The position numbers and the translations under genes were made by a program. 64,000 nucleotides of DNA from Platynereis dumerilii (Eukaryota > Annelida > Polychaeta > Phyllodocida > Nereididae), in the NCBI GenBank assembly GCA_026936325.1, contig JAPTHN010000008.1:47905706-47969705 (forward strand). Direction: 5' to 3'. Below, piece by piece: positions 12,484-23,365 of the stretch (within the stretch, counting starts at the first letter, position 1; the number at the start of each line of letters is the position of its first letter). The notes under the pieces are model-generated. The model did no database searches and was not told the DNA's origin. It saw only the letters and a list, made by a program, of their open reading frames with translations.

Positions 12484-12488
12484 CATCT
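12401..12488. repeat. CTAT microsatellite
   Basis: Pure (CTAT)n of about 22 units. It lies between two copies of tgttgtgtgatat (12381 and 12490), so the array plus its left flank and the SINE target site form a local duplication pattern. Confidence 0.95.
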
Positions 12489-12821
12489 ATGTTGTGTGAT
12501 ATCGAGTCCCTCCGTGGCCTAATGGTTAAGAGTGCTTGTTTGCACAACCACTGGCTCTGAGGGCGTGGGTTCGAATCCCACCCCAGAACTCAATTTAGTC
12601 CGAGCCCATGGGACATTAAATGGAGGCGGGTTGTATCCAGTGTTCTATGCTGGGGCAACTGAAAGACCCTGGGCATCCCTGAATTAATAGGGTATGTGCC
12701 AGACTCACAGTCTTCTCATCTCATCATCATACGGCGATCGCCTGCCTCGATATAGCCCACTAAGGTGCTGCAGAGGCGTAAAACACAAACAAACAAACAA
12801 ACAAAAAATGTTGTGTGATAT
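12489..12821 (+). mobile_element. tRNA-derived SINE with intact 14-bp target duplication
   Basis: The body is 12503-12807. The head carries a polymerase III A box tggcctaatgg (12515-12525) and B box ggttcgaatcc (12568-12578). The body is ~200 bp of non-tRNA sequence, and the tail is an (acaa)n run ending in poly-A. The body is flanked by identical copies of atgttgtgtgatat at 12489-12502 and 12808-12821, the signature of LINE-driven insertion. The perfect duplication implies a recent insertion. The head is not a usable tRNA gene because its acceptor ends do not pair. Confidence 0.9.
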
Positions 12822-12831
12822 TCTGGAAATC

Positions 12832-12855
12832 TATCTATCTATCTATCTATCTATC
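12832..12855. repeat. Short CTAT array
   Basis: About six CTAT units just outside the right target duplication of the SINE, preceded by ctggaaat, which resembles the ttgtgaat before the 12401 array. This suggests a duplicated (tgttgtgtgatat..aat + CTAT) unit. Confidence 0.8.
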
Positions 12856-14517
12856 CGCTCTCCTCCAACCCCTCTTTCCTTTAGCCTATTCAAGGAGCAG
12901 GATTTGAACCAAGGCATGAGGGCATGGGATTTAGGAAATTTCTTTGGGTTGCACTGTATGGAAACACAGAGTAATATAAATCTCAGTATATAAATCTCCC
13001 TCCCAAGGTTAGCCATAAGGTTTTTGATGAGGATTTTCTTCAATTCGCCTACAGCAGAAGAGGATGCATCTATTATCGCCCCTTAATTAAGGCATGATTG
13101 CTTAATTGTCACGAGGGAGTCCCAATTAAGGCTGACTTTAGTCTGAAGTAAAATTGTCTGTATCATGTTACATGCTTGCCATTTGTGTGTTGTGAGGTGC
13201 TCAGGTAATGTGCATACAGACCTTCAGGTAATCTTACTGTGCTGAAATGTAATTCAAGAAGTTTCATTGTAAATTTCAATCTGGAAAGTTAGTTGTTTAA
13301 AGGAAATTAGGTATGAAAATATTTTAGTATTGATATAATATTCTAACTGAATAATCTGCCCCTTCAGCATAGCCTTCAGTGAGGAAGTCAGACACACCCA
13401 CAAAGTTTGCCAATATGCACAGGGTTACTATGTATGTTGTGTCCTTTTTCTCATTTAAATGGTGAAATATAAAATTATATTTGACCCTTTTTCCGTAAAG
13501 TTCAGCTTTAATTAGATCTCCGCTCTTTTTGATTCTCGTGGACTTTATCGACAAACTTATATTGAATCACTACAATGTATCTCACCCTTCTATCTAAAGA
13601 AAGTTTAAGAAACACTCCTCCCCTACCAATTAACTTGTATCGCTGAGCAATTAGTGATATCACTCCATTTTCTCATCTACCAGACCCACTCAATCTTGAC
13701 ACAACTTCTAATCAAGACCATCAGTTTTCCCAGATTTTTCCCAATTAACGAAGAAACTGAAACAATTTCCTTTCAAAAACGAATCCAGCAGATCCCTCTT
13801 CATTCTCAACTTCCTGGTGGGAGAAAACAAAAGACCAAGGTTGTTGATAAATAATTATTGATGGCAGGGCTTGGATTAATTGGTAATTTGAGTGATGGAA
13901 ATGGCTGGGATTGATGTAGGAGTGGGTCACAAGTGAGTAGATAAATGGTTGATGGATAGATACTAGATATAGGTGCAGTTAATTGAAAGAAAGAAGAATT
14001 GGGCGGTTTTATGTCCGCTGTTTCTGCACCTCGAAACTCTTGCTATAATTGGTTGTCGGCATTCAAATGAGAGGAAAAAATCACATTGTCACATCGGATA
14101 AGGGGAGAGGAAGGGATCCAATGGGCACATCTAAGAAAGGACAGAAGAGACAATTAAATCTTTAAGTGATCGGATCATTTGTTATTTTAACAGTAGTCTA
14201 AATTATGTAACCAAAATACATTTATCGTCTTGTAAGGAAATCATGTATACCTCCCTCAGTCCCACTCTATCGAACGAGAAAAAGAATAGTCCTTGTTCTA
14301 ACCAAGACTGTCTTCATTAGTCATGACAATAATGCCATGCAGACAAAGGAAATATACAGACTAATGTTACTATTATGGGAAAGCAAAAAGAACAGTATTA
14401 GCTTCATCATTATTGGGTTGCATGCAAAAAGTAATACAGTCTTATAATGCATTGTGCCTTTGTGATAACAGTCTTTTAAAGATGGATCATCTTTCATAGT
14501 GACTTCATGGTGCCATG
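12856..14517. other. Non-coding DNA, nothing recognised
   Basis: No tandem repeat or terminal inverted repeat was found. Open frames of 60-76 codons on both strands show no family resemblance and lack splice context. Confidence 0.5.
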
Positions 14518-14578
14518 AGGTCACCCTGGGTCACATCAGATCACGTGACTGTATGATGGAGGTCAAGAGATCACGTGA
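14518..14578 (+). promoter_or_regulatory. Nuclear-receptor half-sites and paired TCACGTGA
   Basis: aggtca, 4 bases, gggtca at 14518-14533 is a DR4 arrangement of the type bound by thyroid-receptor/LXR-class heterodimers. Two perfect tcacgtga palindromes (14541-14548 and 14571-14578) lie exactly 30 bp apart, with another aggtca between them. TCACGTGA fits bHLH-zip (MiT/TFE, USF) binding. The motifs are visible; regulation is inferred. Confidence 0.35.
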
Positions 14579-14927
14579 TATGATTCTTAATGGATATTTG
14601 TAGATGTATGTGATTATCATACTAGCATTATGTTTTTTTTGTGAAATGTGTGTTATTTAGCTACCAGATGACTAAATTGTCCAGGTTTAATTATTTAGAT
14701 AACATGCTGAATTGATCTGGTCATGTGGATGACATTTGGTTAATATTTTAGAAGAGAAAATATGTTGATACGTGAGGTAAAATAAGTTTCCAAAATAAGC
14801 ATTTCTCAATTAAATGTTAAAGCGATACTGTGATCACTGCTTGTTGACAACATAAATGTACTAATGTCAAGAAAAAGCGAGAGAAAAATTATCAACTATA
14901 CTCACAAAACATTGCAATATATATGAA

Positions 14928-15130
14928 TAGCAATTTGGCTTCTGTCATGAGTGTTGCTGTTAATCATTGCAATAGGGGACAGATCATTCCAAACATATTG
15001 CAGGAATTCATTGTAATGCCTGTGCAATGGGGGAGATAGCCTTAGAATTTAGGCAACCAGTTCATCACAACACCACATCAGTCATAGAAAACAAATTGCT
15101 GTCATCAGAAATTCATTAGATTCTTGTCAT
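14928..15130 (+). repeat. Dispersed repeat family R1, copy 2
   Basis: A diverged copy of 4735-5035 in the same orientation. It shares the gcttctgtc, gtgttgct, ggacagatcatt, atagccttagaatt and catcagtcata blocks in the same order. The class is unknown. Confidence 0.6.
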
Positions 15131-16122
15131 AGGGACAACCACAGCAACAACTAATTCTCTCTGCTCACTTCATGATTTGCTTTCTCTCTGACATAAATTG
15201 TTTTTCATTTGTATACCATTGTCCCACCTCAACTGTGATAAGAGGAAATAAGATAAAATGGTTGTCCTTTTCATTATTTATAATTTTGTAAAATATCAGA
15301 ACTAGCATGGCATATTATTCTTCATTTAATTTCTCTCCAATTTGCCATTACACTCTATAATATAAAGCTCATACATATGCCCTGTTTGGTTTTTGGGCTT
15401 GTCTTTCAAATCATACTAATAAGGGTTTGGAAATACCTTACAGCTGTAATGTCATGAATGATGCTGGTCTTTGGGAAAACCTAGATTCTAACCAAAACCC
15501 ACTGTGGCTGTTTAAAAAAAGTGACAAAAACCATCTTGTATTTCGAATAACTAATTCTGCCAAAAATATTTTGAGTGTAAGCTTAAAGTTGGGACCACCC
15601 TGATATGCTTGCATTGAGTTGCGTCTAATCTCAGGTGCATAAAAATAAAACTTTCTTAACTAATTTGAAAATACTTTTAAGAATATTTATCAAATTCCAG
15701 TACTACAGAAACACCCCGATCTAAGTCTGAGTCTGATGGGTCTGAGTCCACCCCGTGTAATGAGTCTGAGTCCCAGTTCATCACCACACACTTGAATTGG
15801 AAGGCATCACATCTGGTGCCTCCAAATATGTGATATTGCTCTCCCTTTCCCATCCCATCCACCCAGAAGAATATACACAAGCCCATTGATGTCACCTAGC
15901 TGCTTCTTCACGATAAAAGCTTTAATCAATACCATACAGCAGTATTGATCAGCTTGACTCCCTGCTTTTCTGTGAGGTTCGTATGTGGTGGGAAGTATTA
16001 GAAATTGCGAATACAGTTATCCCTGGTATGTACAGTTGTACACTGAAAAAAGGTTGGTGTAAAATAGACAAAATTCAAGTGACAGACTCTATGATATTTG
16101 AGGCTCTAGATGGGAGAAATAT
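15131..16122. other. Non-coding DNA
   Basis: No gene or repeat recognised. A tctgagtc-rich patch lies at 15725-15775. Confidence 0.45.
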
Positions 16123-16672
16123 AGGGGACAAGAAATTCAAAAGTAAAATGGCCAAAGGATATAGGGAATTCAAATGTAAAATGGCCAAGGGATGGGGTAT
16201 TCAGAAGTAAAATGACCAAAGGATGGGGAATTCAAAAATTGAATAGCTAAAGGATGAGGAATTCAAAAGTAAAATGGCCAAGGGATGGGAATTCTAAATT
16301 AAAATGGCCAAGTAAAGGGACAGGGGAAATGATACCCCATCCAGAGATTACGGACAGGGATTTCAATGGTTAAATGGCCAAGGGACAGGGATTTCACAAG
16401 TAAAACAGCCAAAGGACACTGAATTCAAAAGTAAAATGGACAAAAGACGGGGAATTCAAAAGTAAAATGGCCAAGGGACCAAGAATTTAAAAATAAAATT
16501 ACCAAGGCACAGGGAATTCAAAAAGTAAAATGGCCAAAGGACTGTGAATACAAAAAGTAAAATGGCCAAGGGAAAGGGAATTCAATAGTAAAATGGCCAA
16601 AGGATGGCAAATTCGAAAAGTAAAATGGCCAAGGGACAGGGATTTGACAACTAAAACGACCAAGGGACAAGG
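16123..16672 (+). repeat. ~30-bp minisatellite, about 18 units
   Basis: The unit resembles gaattcaaaagtaaaatggc followed by caagggacagg. It repeats with substitutions and small length changes. One internal segment (about 16315-16360) is less regular. Because the unit is near 30 bp, a reading frame at the left edge gives a ten-residue repeat of the type EFKSKMAKG, but the frame is lost within about three units. Confidence 0.9.
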
Positions 16673-17979
16673 GGGGCACTATGCCCTATCCTGAGCCTTA
16701 TATATATTTACTCATGGCAGGTAAACATATAATTTTGATATGTCAGGAAATATTCATTGCGGTTGTAGAATCTCTTCAAGATTTCACAAACTCAATCTTC
16801 TCAGAAAAGGAGATCTAGCAAACTTCAAAATAAGAAATATTTCAAGTCAAGACAGTTGTCACAAGAAACTACAAACAGCATTATAACAGCAACACAAAAC
16901 CACTTTTTCTATCAAAAAATAAAGCACTAAAAGCCTAAAAACTTCTTCAAAGTATGTGCTGATTGATGAGTGTTACTGTAAGGTGCACTTCATGGCTACA
17001 CTAAATAGCCTTTAGTTCAAGTGTGGACATCAGTCTAATAAAACTTTCATCACCTCCCTCAAGTCTTAAGAATGATAGGGTTGCACTGTCTTACATAATA
17101 GATACTGGGTCTGGTTTTTATTTCTCTTTTAGCAGTTTTTGGTTATTTGGCCTTTTTGTGCTTCTGAAAGAACATTTTTGTGACCCTTTCTTCCCAATTG
17201 TTTTAAGTGATTTATAGGAGAAAAACAACAACTGACATTTCGAAGTTCTTCAATTGTTGACTTTAACATGGTTGCTGCATTGAATTACAATATTCAGGAT
17301 ATAATTTTGCTGTACAAATAAGTGTTCTTTGTGACTTTCCATTTGTTTGATTGAAACACTGAACCGTACAATTAGACATGGTTTAACCACATGAATGCGT
17401 CAATTGTTTCTGGGCCTCTGCTAAATTTGACACATTTCAACAATTAGGCCTACTCACAAAGACACTCTGGCAGAATTTGTTTTCTTCAGTTCACAAGACA
17501 GTACTATAAGCCTCTTGATATAGTTGTAGTACTTTTTGTGCCATGACATAGTACCCATCTTGTTACATGCAAAGAATTCTGGAATATTCGTGGACTGGCA
17601 AGAATGATAGCTCTGATCTATGTTGTACCATTGGTATTTTCTCACCTTTTTGTATCGTTTCTTCTTTTTCCATTTTGTCTTTTTCACCATCTTTTGTATT
17701 TGCGTTATCTTAGTGACATTTCTAGTAAGATACTTTGTAGGATTATTGTACCACACCAGAACAATACCCTGTGGGTGGTAATCCTGTTACTGATGGATAG
17801 ATACAATATAACAGAAAGTAAATCAGATAGATATTAGGCAGAAGGATAGATAGAGAGATGGAATGTTTAACTTATAGATCCATGGTTGAATGAATTGAAT
17901 TTTGAATTTATTCAAAACAGAGCGTTTAGAAACATTTAAAAATTGACGTGTATCATTCACAGATGGATACCAGTCCAGA
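16673..17979. other. Non-coding DNA
   Basis: No supported feature. Open frames at 17454-17837 on the two strands overlap and look random. A few scattered gatagata words occur near 17845. Confidence 0.45.
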
Positions 17980-17981
17980 TA

Positions 17982-18978
17982 CAGTATCCCCAGTAAATGA
18001 GTACACCCCTGCGACTCCTGGATTAATTTGCTCAGAGCTTCACACTCAAGTGAAATAATCCACCAAGTTTATGATATGATATAGCCTAGACCTAGCAGAA
18101 TGTCCATGTAAACTTTGAAAGATATGCAATCAATTATTTGTAACTGACAAATATTAAAAGGTAAAAGTGCCACCAAATAAGTGAGTACACCCAATGCAAA
18201 AGAGACATTGGCATGACCTGAGAAATGAGTAATTATTGCTTATAAGTGGCAGCAAAAATTTTTATTTTGGAAAATGGCATTGTCAGTGTAAATTACATCA
18301 CATCCACTAAGTTTGTAGCAAAGGACAGCCAATTTCTACTGCCACATTAAGAGTGGCAGAGGGTGCATCATATTGTGATGCAAAGGAATCTCTCTCTCCA
18401 TTGAAATAGCATTGCTGATTTGGGACGACTACCTCTGGATATGTTTGCCGCTCCACGGCATCTACTGTGGCCATTGTAATTTCCTGCTCTTTTTGTGACA
18501 TAAAGTTGATGTGATCAGGGGTGTATCTAGAAATGGCCTGAGAGGGAGGGGTTCATTACATGGGGTGAAAACAGGCCGCTCCGCTGCTTTTCCTATCTCT
18601 TCCATGTTAATTTTTGGCCTGGGGGTGGGAGGCCATGCCCTATGGCCCCCCTTAAATACGCCACTGGATGTGATCTATTTTATGATTACATACTTTGTAC
18701 ACAATTTCCATGATGTTAACATGTAAAACTTGCCAATTTTTAGATCACCCCCATGTATATTTTGCATTAGGTGTACTCACTTATTTTGCAGCACAGTTAT
18801 TTTAAACACTCACAACTTACAAATACGGAAGTCTGCACCATTGAAATTTTACAAACACATTTACTTACGTCCAAGAGATATCATATGCTGGTTAAGATGG
18901 ATTACTTAAGTCAGTTCCTGACTTATTAGCAAATTAGTCAATATGTCACTAGGGTGTACTCATTTACTGGGGATACTG
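17982..18978. mobile_element. Tc1/mariner-type non-autonomous element, 997 bp
   Basis: A 27-bp perfect terminal inverted repeat beginning cagtatccccagtaaatgag lies at 17982-18008 and, inverted, at 18952-18978. TA flanks both ends (17980-17981 and 18979-18980), which is the IS630/Tc1/mariner target signature. A second inverted pair sits inside at 18175-18203 and about 18762-18788 and repeats the aagtgagtacacc core. This is an inner/outer direct-repeat (IR/DR) layout like that of Sleeping Beauty relatives. No transposase frame survives. A hAT MITE (18516-18666) is inserted in it, so the element without that insertion was about 838 bp. Confidence 0.9.
18508..18674. mobile_element. hAT MITE with 8-bp target duplication
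   Basis: The 151-bp body (18516-18666) begins caggggtgtatcta and ends with the inverted taaatacgccactg (11 of 14 matches). Identical 8-bp copies of gatgtgat flank it at 18508-18515 and 18667-18674, as expected for hAT transposition. The interior has paired ggcctg and ggccatgcc blocks. It is nested in the Tc1/mariner-type element and so is younger than it. Confidence 0.9.
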
Positions 18979-20008
18979 TATATATTTCATATGTATGTTC
19001 TGTAAGACATATAGACTGATATGATACATATATGTTATAATTAAAAAAAGAGAAAAAAAAAACAACAACATTACATTTAGTCATATACTAAAATATGACG
19101 ATGATTGTCACATTTATTGATAAGTATGATTACTGATTGGTTTTTGTTTATCAAATAAGATATGGCCATGTCTTGATGGATAAACTGCATGATATGATTT
19201 TTGGTTATACAGTGATTGTCTTTAATTTTTAAGCTAAACATTTATGATCTGACAGAGATTGTTGTGTCTTTAGCCTTCTATATGTCAAAGAGGTTTGAGG
19301 TTGCAAAGACTAATACATGTGCATAATAATGCTGTGACACATGTATTTGGGATAACCTTTTGATTTGTTACATTGTAATACATGTAGTCACTGGCAACCA
19401 GGTTGTCTTAACCAAATACATGAATACATAAGAAACCAATAACTTGTCATAGGCAAAGGATAAATTATCATAAAGAGATTGTAGCTGTACATGATTATAC
19501 AAAAGAACACTGTCACACTAGTTGTCACTGCACAGTGTGCAGTACTGTGCACATATTGTTATTTTCTACATAAATGTTTTCTTTAGTAGTCTGTTTGCAA
19601 CCTTAGAAATGAAAGGTCTGATTCTGAGACAACAGAAATTAGCCTAAGGCAAGAAGAAAGACAAAGGATATTTTTCATGATTCTTTAGCTTGTATCAGCA
19701 ATATGTCATCTTAGATGTTCAGAAATAAAGAATTATGAAAGAAAATGTAGAAGGTGGAGTAATATCTGAAACTGATACGGCGAGATCAAAGAATTATTTC
19801 TTATCTTGTCCATGTCTTGTCCATGAAATCTTCAGGTAGAGGTTCGACTCTGAGAAAAGAATGAGCAATGATAACCATTTTTCTCTTATTTAAGAGTATT
19901 ATGTCTTTATAACAGGGTTTTTCGAAATTGGAGCCCCTTCTGTACTTAGTTATCAACATATCTCTCAACCCATCTATCTGTCCTGCTGTCTATCTATTTG
20001 TCTATCTA
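18979..20008. other. Non-coding DNA
   Basis: No gene or clear element. A-rich patch at 19043-19070. Confidence 0.45.
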
Positions 20009-20316
20009 CACTCTTAACAAAAAGTTTTTATATGGAACCTTTAAAGGTTCTATGAACTACTACATAAGGAATCCTAAAGGTTCATTACTTAACTTTTAAA
20101 AGGTTCCTATGGCAACCGAAAACATTTAGATAATCTAGCTGCACTGAACTCCTGCAATGGAACCCTCTCTCAAATTGGTATGATAGGGTCCTACCATAGG
20201 GCCTTCTGACCAAGTATTGAACCTTTTCAATTCAGTTGAACCCTTAAAAAATGTAGAACCTTTTTTCGGCTCTGGGTTCTTTATATACACCTTCAAGAAC
20301 CTTTTGTGTTAAGAAT
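20009..20316. mobile_element. MITE rich in AGGTTC/GAACCT words
   Basis: Left end cactcttaacaaaaagttt is mirrored by ccttttgtgttaagaattt at the right. The interior is full of inverted aaaggttc/gaacctttt words. MITEs with CTCTTAA-type ends and such words are widespread in animal genomes. I cannot identify the target duplication or the superfamily. Confidence 0.65.
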
Positions 20317-21997
20317 TTAAATATTCTAAGCATCTGAGCCTGTTGGCTTGATTGTTCCCGAACTTTAAATCTTGGACAATTGCATTTTGTTGGACGGCGG
20401 TTTCAATAATTGTTCGCCTCATTGCCATTTCCTCCTTCTGTCCTGATCAACCTACCTAGTGCATAAATTCAGGACATAAAGCCCAAATCCTTCCATCCAT
20501 CCTATTCTCTCCTGCTGTCTTGTTTTCACATATAAGGTGTCAGTAATAGATAAATGTCTTTCACTTCTGCATGTTTAGCTGCCCATCAGCATGGAGACAT
20601 GCATACCCAATTCTCTAGTGGGTTTAATATGCATGACCTATGTGAGAGAAATGAATTATGAATGTCTTGTCCGGGAACACACATGTATGCAAGCACTAAT
20701 GTTGACATGTGTCAAAAATATTAATGTTCCCAGCACCATGCATCTTCACATGCTAATCTGCACTGAAGAGGCAGTGAAAACATTGTTGTGTGAAACATAC
20801 TTAGCAAATGTGCTATTTTTAGAAAGTGGTTATTATTAACAGTTTTATTTTGGTATATATTTAGAGAAAAGGTGTTGTTTGTCACAATTGTGTTTGTTTA
20901 TTTGTTGAATGTTTGAAAACATAAAATTCCTTTTTTTTTTTTGGCTATTATTTCAGATTTACATTTAGAATGAGTCTTTGAAAAGTTTGGAGGCTTTGCT
21001 CAGTTGCATTATGCTGGGCTGCCAATCGATGGATCCTGGGTCAGGATCCAGCTCTTGACGGGTCCCGTGGGCCTATGTTGGAATTTGAAAGACAGTTATA
21101 GTCCTCATCATATTTTCGTGGAATCTCAAGTTATTTTCTGGGTTGTTGAAGTGTGATGTCGGAAATTATTATTTTTCTCTAGCATTGCAGTATATGTAAA
21201 ATAACTACAAGCTGTGATGTAACTTTAAACAGAGTCAGATTCCCCCGGCTTCCAGCCAATGTGAATCCAACAGAACTGAGCATCACAGTTTTAACACAGC
21301 ATAACATTTTTTCGTGTTCCTTCTGCCCACTTCTTCCGACCAAAATATTTCGTTCTCATATATTCTGTATGTTTATGCCTGAATGAAACAAGAAATTTCT
21401 TAAAACTATGTAAGCTTAATCAACTTCAGACAGCTAAGGAAGCCCTTGAGAGAAGGGTGAAAGCTCCTGGTAATGTACAGACCTTAGTGTTATGAAAGAA
21501 ATTTCTTGTGTACATTTTCATTTATTGTACACTCATTGTGTTTGCATTGTATGCATGTATTCTATGTATCATACAAGCTCCTACTAGTCTGCCAGAAGTC
21601 TACCATATGCCAAGAATCAAGTCATCCAAAAGCCCTCCCAGCAAGCAGTATCAAGGTGTAAAGGGCCCTTTACATTGTCTTACCACTTGCCCTTTACATC
21701 TTCAATTAAGAAGAACATGTCTCAGCCTTTTGGCCTCAAGGTCATTACAGCTTGAGGGCATGTGTCACGTGACCTGGCGAGGTCATCCTGGACCTATTAT
21801 TATAAGCAAAGATCTTAGAGGTGATCCTGGACAATACATGTGGAGAGTATTGGTCAAGGTGATATCAATTATTTGATGTACCCCCTGCTGGAACATGTGA
21901 TGGCCAAACAGGCAAGGGAGATCACCCAAGTTGTGGGTTAATATGCAGGATTTGTTGTACATTCTGTCTGAATTTACCTGGAAACATTACACACCTG
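20317..21997. other. Non-coding DNA
   Basis: No supported gene. A T-rich run lies near 20930-20942. The 122-codon open frame at 21508-21876 has no family resemblance and ordinary flanks. A gtcacgtgac palindrome is at 21764-21773 with an aggtca nearby. Confidence 0.45.
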
Positions 21998-22240
21998 AGC
22001 AAGATGAACAGAATATATCTGGTGTATATCAGCTATACAATGTAAAATTTGAAATTTTGAGTTCAGCTTAAATGATTTAGTGAGTCTCACTGTATCAGTG
22101 AGATGATTGCACAATTCCTTTGAGCTAACATAGCTTGTTGCTTTTAGTAATGACAACGGCCGGACTATTATAACTTAAAATGTTATATCAGCTCAAACAA
22201 ATTGTGCAACCATCACTCAATCACTTAAGCTGACTTGTAC
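21998..22240. repeat. Small foldback repeat R2
   Basis: A left arm around 22040-22150 (gagttcagcttaaatgattt, gcacaattcctttgagctaa) is mirrored by a right arm around 22170-22240 (gctcaaacaaattgtgcaac, cacttaagctga). A second copy of one arm lies at 25318-25440. Confidence 0.65.
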
Positions 22241-22282
22241 AGTATACCACATCCTAGAAAGCTAACCTCATTTGACCAAAAT

Positions 22283-22399
22283 AAGTATAGGTTATTCACC
22301 AGGGGAGAGGGAATATGTGATTTATCACCCGAGGGCTTTAGCCCTAGGTGTGATAAACACATATTCCTGATCCCACGGTGAATAACTGGCTTATACCTT
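22283..22399. mobile_element. Palindromic MITE, ~117 bp
   Basis: aagtataggttattcacc at the left is mirrored by ggtgaataactggcttatac at the right. An internal arm gaatatgtgatttatcaccc is mirrored by aggtgtgataaacacatatt around a gggctttagccc centre. It has no coding capacity. Confidence 0.75.
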
Positions 22400-22654
22400 G
22401 AGACAAACACTCAAACAGTCAAACATGAGAGGATAACTGGACAACAAAGAATATGGGAATTATTTCCCTGTAATGCTGGCATGTGATTGGCTGACAGAGG
22501 TGTCGAATGGTATAATTAACAGTTATTACAAGATGTGCAAAATGTTTCGACAGTTTGGCAATGGGAAATCTCATGAGCAATTTTTCCTATTATATATTGA
22601 TTGAAATTTTGACACATTATCTGCCTAGTATTTCAGACTAGAATACAAGGAAAC

Positions 22655-22925
22655 AAAGGTCCAATGTTATTTCATAGGGAAAGGTTGTTAACTTACTTAT
22701 CAAAGACTTTGACCCATACCTAACTCTGACTACAGAAAAGAACATTGGCTGCGATTGTTATCCTACGCTCCTCACATATTGGCCTTTATGACCCAATATG
22801 TTTTCTTGTCATCAGATGAGAATTCATGCCTCCACAAGCAGTTTGGTTGAGGATGTTTAGCATTGATGCAATGGCACAATACTGTATCATGCTTTTCACT
22901 GACTTACAGGCAGCGCTGTACATAC
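22655..22925 (+). repeat. Dispersed repeat family R3, copy 1
   Basis: Recurs in inverted orientation at 59431-59720, with a partial copy at 57505-57601. Shared blocks include acttatcaaagactttga, ttggcctttatgacccaata and tttggttgaggatgtttagc. In the 59 kb copy the ends read gtaagtaagtgaaacac and gtgtttcacttactta, so the family may be a MITE with these termini. Confidence 0.7.
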
Positions 22926-22984
22926 GCTTGAGGCTTATTACCTTCCATGACAATACTGAGCATTAACTGTATACTATATTGCTT

Positions 22985-23230
22985 TAGAACCCTCGCTGTT
23001 CTGAGTTGTTGGAGCTCCTACAAGCCTATACAAGCCCAAGCACTGCATGCTACATGCAAAGGGTTTCCCATACAAGCAGAAGCCATAGAAAGACTGACAG
23101 ACTATCAAAGTCAAACCACTCTCTCTTATAAATACATGTTTGTGACTCTTCCTGTGTATTCTCTTTTTGATTGGCATGTCTCAGATACAGGAAATTACTT
23201 GTCAAGTCTGGAGTTGGATATTGGAATTTG
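22985..23230 (+). repeat. Dispersed repeat family R4, copy 1
   Basis: Recurs in inverted orientation at 54947-55150 at an estimated ~80-85% identity. Both copies can be read with the same uninterrupted peptide (core KGFPIQAEAIERLTDY, then a few differences, then YSLFDWHVSDTGNY). The opposite strand is also open, so coding is not proven. No polymerase III boxes or terminal repeats are seen. Confidence 0.65.
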
Positions 23231-23284
23231 GAACTGTATTGCAATCAAGCTCTGATTTGTGGTTTTGCTTATTTTTGCAGATAT

Positions 23285-23365
23285 ATGGAATAATTATAGA
23301 TAGATGGAGAGATACATAGATAGAAAGATAGAAAAATAAACAGATAGATAGATAGATATATATAG
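23285..23365. repeat. Degenerate GATA patch
   Basis: Interrupted gatagata words with gagaga and aaataaa interruptions. Confidence 0.7.

Noticed and set aside
12503-12590. Functional tRNA gene
   Set aside because: A and B boxes are good, but the acceptor stem does not pair, and the sequence continues into a SINE body with tail and target duplication. The same reasoning applies at 62862 and 63840-63926.
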